8,869 nt of DNA from an uncultured Pseudomonadota bacterium. GTDB lineage: Bacteria > Pseudomonadota > Alphaproteobacteria > RF32 > CAG-239. This document shows positions 1 through 4,997 of this stretch, one piece after another (position 1 is the stretch's first letter; each line of letters begins with the position of its first letter). The translations under genes and the position numbers were made by a program. Under the pieces are notes generated by a model. That model ran no database searches and had not been told where the DNA came from. It saw only the letters and a list, made by a program, of their open reading frames with translations. The stretch covers positions 1 to 8,869 of the forward strand of contig CABUWG010000063.1 in assembly GCA_902495305.1 (NCBI GenBank). The letters run 5' to 3'.

Positions 1-211
1 AATAGGTATAACCTTTCTTCTCGCACCACTCGGTATCTTGGTTAACATTCATGTTGATATCGCCATGCATGGTGTCGGAATCCTGACAGTCAGGCAGAAA
101 GCAGACGCCACCAAAGGCAGATGAAGGTGGAAGGAGAACCGAGAAAGCAGCGGCGACAGCAAAGACTGACACCGCAGAGTTTAGTTTCATGTGTAGCATA
201 GTGTTTTTCAT
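1..211 (-). CDS. Secreted protein of unknown function, N-terminal part (runs off left edge)
   Basis: The visible 70 codons are open to the window edge. The protein begins MKNTMLHMKLNSAVSVFAV and has a typical Sec signal peptide: basic N-region, hydrophobic stretch from about residue 13 to 27, and a likely signal peptidase site near PSSA-F (about residue 32). The mature part begins FGGVCFLPDC and carries three Cys in the 38 visible mature residues (VC, DC, WC), so it may be disulfide-bonded in the periplasm or outside the cell. The bases before Cys do not form a lipobox. The start at 209-211 is fixed by a strong Shine-Dalgarno (GGGAGG, 218-223) six bases upstream; the internal Met codons 5 and 8 lack one. 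A good sigma-70 promoter lies just upstream, so it is probably the first gene of its transcript. I do not recognise the family. The signal peptide is clear; function is unknown. Confidence 0.8.
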   Translation of the reverse strand, partial: MKNTMLHMKLNSAVSVFAVAAAFSVLLPPSSAFGGVCFLPDCQDSDTMHGDINMNVNQDTEWCEKKGYTY

Positions 212-246
212 GGTTATCCTCCCTAAAAAGTTCCAATACTAAGACC

Positions 247-275
247 ACTATACCACAAAAAAACGCAAGAGTCAA
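247..275 (-). promoter_or_regulatory. Sigma-70 promoter for the left-edge secreted protein
   Basis: On the minus strand there is TTGACT (-35, positions 270-275) and TATAGT (-10, positions 247-252), separated by exactly 17 bases. Both hexamers match consensus at five of six positions. The bases upstream of the -35 are AT-rich (TTTTTATTATATA), like an UP element. The predicted start point is near 240, giving a leader of about 30 nt that contains the Shine-Dalgarno. It is a sequence match only, but a strong one. Confidence 0.72.
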
Positions 276-330
276 TATATAATAAAAAGTGGGGTGGGGA
301 TTTTGGCTAATTAGAAAAAGCTAAACAAAA

Positions 331-352
331 AGCCCTGATAACAATCAGGGCT
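331..352 (-). terminator. Rho-independent terminator after the 190-residue gene
   Basis: Perfect 8-bp arms AGCCCTGA / TCAGGGCT enclose a 6-nt loop (339-344). On the minus strand the stem is followed by TTTTGTTT, and it lies 10 bases past the stop codon of the gene at 362-934. On the plus strand only a short T run follows, so it mainly serves minus-strand transcription. It separates the unknown gene from the promoter of the left-edge gene. Confidence 0.88.
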
Positions 353-361
353 TTAAACGTT

Positions 362-934
362 TTAGCGATAATGATGTCCTCGGGCAACAATTCCTTGCTG
401 CATAATTTTTGCAGGCAGTTTCCCGCCGTAAAAAATTGTCTGAAAGCGGTTCAGCTTCAAAATTTCATCATATGAATCGGCAATGCGGTCATAGGGAATA
501 TAAATCTCAAACCCTACGGCTTTGTCGGCAAAATCTTCCGGCATCTGCTGCAAAACCTCGGCTGTCGTCGGGTTGGGAAAAGCATGGCAGCTGGATTGGT
601 GATAAGTTGTAATCTCCAACAGTTTGGTCAGGCCATAACTTTCCAAAGCCATCGGCTCCGGCTCATAATTAAAAGATGCTTCCACAATGTCCACCGGCTT
701 GCTCCAGTACAATTCCGATTCCGGATTCTCCGTCGGGCCGCCAAAGTAACAAACCTGTCCGTTTTTATTAATCCGGACCAGCGGCCTGATTTTTTTTGCC
801 AGAGCAATAAGGTCAATCGCGGTATTTGCCATCTGGGCGGAATACTTGTCCATAATCATAACCTTGTCCTGAGCAGTATTTTCATCAAGGCCAAAACGTT
901 TTTGCAAATACATAATTTTTTCTTGTGTATTCAT
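362..934 (-). CDS. Conserved-looking hypothetical protein, 190 residues
   Basis: An intact reading frame starting MNTQEKIMYLQKRFGLDEN and ending VARGHHYR. I do not recognise its family. It has no signal peptide or membrane segment, so it is probably cytosolic. The first 50 residues are charged and look helical; the middle (about 52-90) has a short beta-like run with GQVCYFGGP and ELYWSKPVDIVEASF; the rest is mixed, with an aromatic/acidic stretch around GFEIYIPYDRIADSYDEI. There are only two Cys. No good Shine-Dalgarno precedes the ATG at 932-934, nor the internal Met codon 8, so the start is the longest open one rather than a proven one. It lies 81 bp downstream of the aas gene on the same strand, with an AT-rich hairpin in between, and ends at a clear terminator. 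It may be co-transcribed with aas, but no functional link is visible. Confidence 0.75.
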   Translation of the reverse strand: MNTQEKIMYLQKRFGLDENTAQDKVMIMDKYSAQMANTAIDLIALAKKIRPLVRINKNGQVCYFGGPTENPESELYWSKPVDIVEASFNYEPEPMALESYGLTKLLEITTYHQSSCHAFPNPTTAEVLQQMPEDFADKAVGFEIYIPYDRIADSYDEILKLNRFQTIFYGGKLPAKIMQQGIVARGHHYR

Positions 935-960
935 ATTACAAAAATTTAGGTGATAAAATA

Positions 961-993
961 ATAGCTTATTAGGCAGTTAGTCTAATAAGCTAT
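961..993 (-). terminator. AT-rich hairpin between aas and the 190-residue gene (weak terminator or processing site)
   Basis: Perfect 12-bp arms ATAGCTTATTAG (961-972) and CTAATAAGCTAT (982-993) enclose a 9-nt loop. It starts 22 bases after the aas stop codon on the minus strand, and the following minus-strand bases are TATTTTAT, a broken U tract. The stem is AT-rich, so it is a weaker terminator than the other hairpins in this window. It could let some transcription through into the gene at 362-934, or it could be a 3'-end stabiliser. Confidence 0.5.
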
Positions 994-1015
994 ACAAAAA
1001 AGTCAAGAAAAGAAT

Positions 1016-3310
1016 TTAAGCGGCTTTTTGCACGGCAGCCATGCCCAGTTCTTCCAAAACTTCTTTTTTGAGTGTCACATTGTCAAGCTTTCCGGTTGCA
1101 AATACCGGTAACTTGTCTTTGTACAAAATCACCCGCGGCAAATACAGTTCCGACATGGCATTGCTCTTGATATAAGCATGAATCCCGTCCTGCGTGCAGG
1201 CTTTGTTGTTTGTAACCAGCACAATCTGCTCGCCTTTGCTCTCATGCGGCACGGCAACCACGCCGTAGCTGAAATTGCCGCCGTCCTTGTCAAACATGCC
1301 GTCATAAGCCTTGCGAACCATGTTGTCTACGGCGTTGAGCGAAACCATTTCGCCGCCGATTTTGGCAAAACGCTTAATACGGTCTTTAATGAAGACAAAA
1401 CCAATCTCGTCAATCTCAACGACGTCGCCGGTATGATACCAGCCGTCTTTGAGCGGAACCAGCTTTCCGGGGTTGTCGGGCATAATGTACCCGAGCATGA
1501 TGTTCGGGCCTTTAACACAAAGCTCGCCGCCTTTTTCAATCCCGTCCACTTTGTCAATCCGGTATTGAATGGCCGGCAGCAGCTTGCCGATGGAGCCGAA
1601 GCGGTTGAAGATATTGTTGTTGGCGGTCACGACCGGAGAACATTCTGTTGCGCCGTAAGCCTCCAGCACCCGTACGCCGAGCCGCTCCATCCACATTTCT
1701 CGCGTGTCGGACTTAACGGCTTCTGCCCCGCCGAACATAAAGCGCAAACTGTGAAAATCGAACGGATGCGCAATCCGCCCGTATCCGCGGAAGAACGTGT
1801 CCGTCCCGAACATGATTGTCGCCCCGATTTCATAAACCAACTCGGCAACAACGCGGTAATGCAGCGGCGACGGATATAAAAACAGTTTGGAGCCTTCCAA
1901 CAACGGAAAAAGCGTGCCCACCGTCAGTCCGAAACTGTGAAACATCGGCAGGGCGTTAAAAACGGTGTCCGTAATGTTAATGGTTTCAATCGCCGACATC
2001 TGCTTGATGTTTGAGATGATGTTGGCATGGCTCAAAACCACGGCTTTAGGCGCGCCTTCCGAGCCCGATGTAAACAAAATTACCGCTTTTTTGCTACCGC
2101 CTTCACGGTGTGGAACACGTTTGATTTTATAGCGTAGAAAAGCGTTGATTTTCTCCCACAGACCAATTTCTTTGCGCAAAGATTCTAAAAAGATGACTTC
2201 CAGCCCGTCAGCCTTAAAAGCCTCAATCACCGATTCCATTTTAGCTGTCTTGATAAAAGTTGTAGACGTAATAACTTTTTTCACCTCGGCGGTTTTGCAC
2301 ATTGAGAGCATATTCTGAGCGCCAACCGAGAAATTAAGCATGACCGGTATGCGATCATAGGCAGACAACCCGAAGAACGCGCAGACGGTCGCAATGGCAT
2401 TTGGCATCAGCAACGCCACATGCTCGCCCGGAATGGTGCGGCGTTTGAAGTATTTTCCCAAAACATAAGATTTTATGATAATATCTTTATAAGACTGCGG
2501 CACTCTTTGGGCATCTTCCACAAATTTCGGCCGTTTGAACAGCCCTTTTTTAGAATGAACTTTGGCCGTTTTCATCAATTGCGCAAAAAGAGAAATATTC
2601 GGATTATAATTGACCTCAAAAGACATCTCGCGCAGAATCATATAAACTTCGTTGCTAATGTGGTCGCGCTGCCGGCGCAGTTCGTCTTTTAATTTAAAGT
2701 TGCGGGGTTTGCCGATGGTAATCCTCATCTTTGGCAATGGGCGGTGCGGCAGTTTTCCTTTGGTCTTGGAAAAATATCCGTACTGCGGGCCGTCAATCCA
2801 AATCGGCACAATCGGCGCCTTTGATTTGTCGGCAACCAGCCCGGGCGCCTCATAAATCTTCATCAGACCGCCGTTTTCGGTTACACGTCCCTCGGCAAAA
2901 ATCACAACTTTACGACCGTTGTCAACTTTGGCAATCAAGTTTTTGATATCCATCGGTTCAATCGGATTAAACAACACCACGTCTGCTGTTTTCATAAAGA
3001 ATCTAATCCATTTGCGGCGGTACAAATGCCCGTTTAGGGCAAAAACCGGATCCCCCGGCAGAAAAGCAAACAATAAAACAGGGTCAAGAAAAGACACATG
3101 GTTAGATACATAAACCGCCTTCTGCGGCAACGAAGCTTCGTCAAAATTAATTTTACACTTAACTTTCAAACATCTGAAGAAACCTCTTAAACAAAACCTG
3201 ACAAAGTCCCTCAAAATCAGTCTCCGGCTGTTAAAACAATAAAAAAATTCTACGCCCGAAAACTGCGGCAAGTAAAGCGGAATCACCATCTTGTCTACAA
3301 TTTTTGTCAC
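1016..3310 (-). CDS. aas: Bifunctional 2-acylglycerophosphoethanolamine acyltransferase / acyl-ACP synthetase (Aas)
   Basis: Aas re-acylates lysophosphatidylethanolamine at the inner membrane and loads fatty acids onto acyl carrier protein using ATP. The N-terminal PlsC-type acyltransferase domain shows the HX4D motif NHVSFLD (His71, Asp76) and FAEGRVTENGGLMKIYEAPG (about 138-157), very close to the FPEGR...GSLMKIYDGAG segment I recall from E. coli Aas. The C-terminal AMP-binding domain has the phosphate loop TSGSEGAPK (414-422), FHSFGLTVG (458-466), YGATE (552-556), YHTGD (625-629), KRFAKIGGEMVSL (646-658) and the catalytic-lysine region ATGKLDNVTLKK (Lys741). At 764 codons it is longer than E. 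coli Aas (719) by an N-terminal extension. The start is uncertain: GTG at 3308-3310 is the longest, ATG at 3287-3289 is possible, neither has a clear Shine-Dalgarno, and TTG at 3212-3214 has GGAG seven bases upstream and matches the E. coli N-terminus better. There is no LplT flippase domain or neighbour. It is divergent from a FadL-type channel. Confidence 0.92.
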   Translation of the reverse strand: MTKIVDKMVIPLYLPQFSGVEFFYCFNSRRLILRDFVRFCLRGFFRCLKVKCKINFDEASLPQKAVYVSNHVSFLDPVLLFAFLPGDPVFALNGHLYRRKWIRFFMKTADVVLFNPIEPMDIKNLIAKVDNGRKVVIFAEGRVTENGGLMKIYEAPGLVADKSKAPIVPIWIDGPQYGYFSKTKGKLPHRPLPKMRITIGKPRNFKLKDELRRQRDHISNEVYMILREMSFEVNYNPNISLFAQLMKTAKVHSKKGLFKRPKFVEDAQRVPQSYKDIIIKSYVLGKYFKRRTIPGEHVALLMPNAIATVCAFFGLSAYDRIPVMLNFSVGAQNMLSMCKTAEVKKVITSTTFIKTAKMESVIEAFKADGLEVIFLESLRKEIGLWEKINAFLRYKIKRVPHREGGSKKAVILFTSGSEGAPKAVVLSHANIISNIKQMSAIETINITDTVFNALPMFHSFGLTVGTLFPLLEGSKLFLYPSPLHYRVVAELVYEIGATIMFGTDTFFRGYGRIAHPFDFHSLRFMFGGAEAVKSDTREMWMERLGVRVLEAYGATECSPVVTANNNIFNRFGSIGKLLPAIQYRIDKVDGIEKGGELCVKGPNIMLGYIMPDNPGKLVPLKDGWYHTGDVVEIDEIGFVFIKDRIKRFAKIGGEMVSLNAVDNMVRKAYDGMFDKDGGNFSYGVVAVPHESKGEQIVLVTNNKACTQDGIHAYIKSNAMSELYLPRVILYKDKLPVFATGKLDNVTLKKEVLEELGMAAVQKAA

Positions 3311-3408
3311 AAAACCGCGCTATGTAATTGATTTCTTTAAATCTGCCAGAGATATGTGTATAGAATCCAAACAAAATTTGCCATTTTGGAAAAATTAAGC
3401 TAAAAATT

Positions 3409-3437
3409 TTATCAGCAGCGATTTTGTTAAGTATTAT
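3409..3437 (+). promoter_or_regulatory. Possible sigma-70 promoter of fadL within the aas-fadL divergent region
   Basis: TTATCA (3409-3414) and TATTAT (3432-3437) are 17 bases apart, matching consensus at four and five positions. The predicted start near 3444 gives a leader of about 40-45 nt. The whole divergent region (3311-3481) is AT-rich and must hold the control signals of both fadL and aas. I could not pick out a convincing aas promoter or a clear operator palindrome in it. The call rests on hexamer match and spacing only. Confidence 0.42.
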
Positions 3438-3481
3438 CATGGGTTAAGCGCAAAAGCTGCAATTTAGGATTAACAACTACT

Positions 3482-4744
3482 GTGACTAACATGAAGAAAC
3501 TTTTAACTTTCACGGCGTTGGGCGGAATCTTGCTTGCTACTGACGCTTTAGCCTCCGGTTTTAACCTTAAAGAACAATCTGTCGCGGCCATGGGCAACGC
3601 TTTTGCCGGCGCCACGGCCGGAGCAGAGGACGTGACTTATTCATACTTCAACCCGGCCGGATTGACACGCCATGCCGGGGTTAATTTTGCCGGCGGCGCA
3701 ACTTGGATTGCCCCGCGCTCAAAAGCCAAAGGCGCTAAAGGGCAAACGCCATTCGGTGAGGACTACAGCGGTTATACCGATAATATCGTGCATCCGGCCG
3801 CTGCCCCGAACATGACAATTGCCGCACAGCTGAATGACAATTGGTATGCCGCTTTTGCAATCAACTCGCCTTTCGGCATGATTACCACTTATGATGAAGA
3901 CTGGGCAGGGCGTTTCCATGGCACAAAATCGGACGTCAAAACCCTGACCGCCACGCCGATGCTGGCTTATAAGGCCAATGACAAACTCTCAATCGGCGCG
4001 GGTTTTCAAATGCAGTACGTGCGTGCAAAGTTAAAGAATTCCGCCGCATTGCCGGTTGCGCCTAATGTTTATGTTGAAGACCGGACAAAGTTGGAAGGCG
4101 ATGCTTTTGACATCGGCTACAGCGTAGGCGCTTTGTATGAATTTACCGATGCCACGCGCGTTGGTATCGGCTATCGCAGCCAGATAAAGCACAAACTGAA
4201 AGGCGAAATTGATTTTGCTTCGTATAACCCGATGGATCAGGATATTGGCGCCCGCCTGACCACACCGGCAAACCTGACAATCGGCGCTTATCATGACCTT
4301 AATGACCAATGGTCGGTTATGGCGGAGTTCGGACGGACTTATTGGTCTTCGTTTAAGGAACTTCGTATCCGCGGTGAAAACGGGTTGGATAGTATCACGG
4401 AAGAAAGATGGAAAGATACAACCTTCTATGCCGTCGGCGCCAGTTATAAGTATAACGATAAGTGGAAATTCCGTGCCGGCTTTGCCGTTGACCAAAGTGC
4501 CGTCGGGGAAGGGTATCGCACCCCGCGTATTCCGGATGCCGACAGACTGTGGTATTCCGGCGGCGTTGAATATACTTGGGATGAAAAGACCAAATTCAAC
4601 CTTGGCTATACCTATATCCGTGCGGAAAAAAGCAGGGTTAAGCTGGATGGAACGCATGCCGGAGATAATGCCCGCGGCCCGCTCTGCGCCAAATATGAGA
4701 ACGATATCCATATGTTGGGCTTGGGTATGAGCTATCAGTTTTAA
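3482..4744 (+). CDS. fadL: FadL-family outer-membrane long-chain fatty acid transport protein
   Basis: FadL-type proteins are 14-stranded beta-barrels that carry long-chain fatty acids and other hydrophobic molecules across the outer membrane. The precursor has a signal peptide (MKKLLTFTALGGILLATDALA) with a likely cut ALA-SGF, and the mature N-terminus SGFNLKEQSVAAMGNAFAG is the family's usual opening. The hatch motif NPA (residues 57-59, in SYFNPAGLTRH) is present. The C-terminal part shows GYRTPRIPDADRLWYSGGV, close to the RTPRIPD.DR segment of E. coli FadL. Alternating strands continue to a terminal Phe (GLGMSYQF), as expected for recognition by the BAM machinery. The length, 420, is near the family's norm. 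Start: GTG at 3482 has a weak AGGA at 3466-3469; ATG at 3491 gives a neater signal peptide (MKKLL) but lies 20 bases from that site. Paralogues of this family carry other hydrophobic substrates, so the exact ligand is inferred from the family and the neighbouring aas. Confidence 0.9.
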   Translation: MTNMKKLLTFTALGGILLATDALASGFNLKEQSVAAMGNAFAGATAGAEDVTYSYFNPAGLTRHAGVNFAGGATWIAPRSKAKGAKGQTPFGEDYSGYTDNIVHPAAAPNMTIAAQLNDNWYAAFAINSPFGMITTYDEDWAGRFHGTKSDVKTLTATPMLAYKANDKLSIGAGFQMQYVRAKLKNSAALPVAPNVYVEDRTKLEGDAFDIGYSVGALYEFTDATRVGIGYRSQIKHKLKGEIDFASYNPMDQDIGARLTTPANLTIGAYHDLNDQWSVMAEFGRTYWSSFKELRIRGENGLDSITEERWKDTTFYAVGASYKYNDKWKFRAGFAVDQSAVGEGYRTPRIPDADRLWYSGGVEYTWDEKTKFNLGYTYIRAEKSRVKLDGTHAGDNARGPLCAKYENDIHMLGLGMSYQF

Positions 4745-4758
4745 CCAGCCTTAAATGC

Positions 4759-4799
4759 AAAAAACGCCGCTGAAGTTTGTTGCTTCAACGGTGTTTTTT
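4759..4799. terminator. Bidirectional rho-independent terminator between fadL and uvrA
   Basis: A 17-bp stem (4759-4775 with 4783-4799) with one G-T wobble and one mismatch encloses a 7-nt loop. Seen on the plus strand it ends in a T run (4794-4800) 15 bases after the fadL stop. Its A run at 4759-4764 gives six T on the minus strand, so it can also stop transcripts coming from uvrA about 200 bases past that gene's stop. Confidence 0.88.
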
Positions 4800-4809
4800 T
4801 GTTCTTGTT

Positions 4810-4886
4810 ATTGCCGTCTTTCTTTTTTCTTATTATTGCCTGCCCCTCTCATTTGTCATTGCCTTTTTCCTTTCTTTGTCATTGCC
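4810..4886 (+). repeat. Pyrimidine-rich quasi-tandem repeat with ATTGCC at 23-25 bp period
   Basis: ATTGCC occurs at 4810, 4835, 4858 and 4881, giving periods of 25, 23 and 23 bases. The spacers are almost pure C/T (for example GTCTTTCTTTTTTCTT). The last two copies share the longer form TTTGTCATTGCC. The fourth copy is the left arm of the palindrome described next. This is non-coding sequence between the fadL terminator and uvrA; I see no gene in it. Confidence 0.55.
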
Positions 4887-4907
4887 GGACTTGATCCGGC
4901 AATCGAC
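4878..4907. repeat. Intergenic palindromic element of the alphaproteobacterial GTCATTGCCGGA type
   Basis: Perfect 9-bp arms ATTGCCGGA (4881-4889) and TCCGGCAAT (4895-4903) enclose CTTGA. The stem extends by GTC / GAC with one bulged C at 4904. Read in one frame the element encodes VIAGLDPAI, the peptide I know from many spurious short ORFs in alphaproteobacterial genomes, where this dispersed repeat sits between genes. There is no T tract on either side, so it is not a standard terminator. Only one copy is in the window, so repetition in this genome is inferred. Confidence 0.7.
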
Positions 4908-4997
4908 GTTTCAGAGTACATGCCCGCCACAAACTCCGCCGGAGCAACGCGCCCCTCAAGGCACCACGTCGACAACTAAGCGCGCTCGTCACAGGGG

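Noticed and set aside
90..275. Minus-strand open frame of 61 codons at the left edge
   Set aside because: It overlaps the signal-peptide gene at 1-211 in another frame. It begins upstream of the promoter's -10 element and has a stop inside, while the other frame has the Shine-Dalgarno, a proper signal peptide and stays open to the edge.
1178..1879. 233-codon open frame on the plus strand inside aas
   Set aside because: It is antisense to the conserved AMP-binding domain, has no recognisable motifs, and is explained by the codon bias of the real gene.
3231..3440. Minus-strand 69-codon frame upstream of aas
   Set aside because: It overlaps the aas start in another frame, shows no family motifs, and lies in the AT-rich divergent promoter region.
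3311..3481. Operator palindrome for a fatty-acid regulator in the fadL-aas region
   Set aside because: Only short, imperfect inverted repeats (5 bp, for example CCAAA...TTTGG) were found, no better than expected in AT-rich DNA.
4031..4711. 226-codon open frame on the minus strand inside fadL
   Set aside because: It is antisense to the beta-barrel coding region; the FadL frame has a signal peptide, NPA motif and C-terminal Phe.
4755..4979. Plus-strand open frame encoding FVIAGLDPAIDVSE
   Set aside because: It starts in the fadL terminator and runs through pyrimidine-rich repeats and the palindrome. The VIAGLDPAI peptide is the hallmark of a translated intergenic repeat, not of a real protein.
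4920..4997. GC-rich stretch with CTCCGCCGGAG as a uvrA terminator
   Set aside because: The arms are only 5 bp with a single-base centre and no T tract follows on the minus strand; the bidirectional terminator at 4759-4799 is the better candidate.
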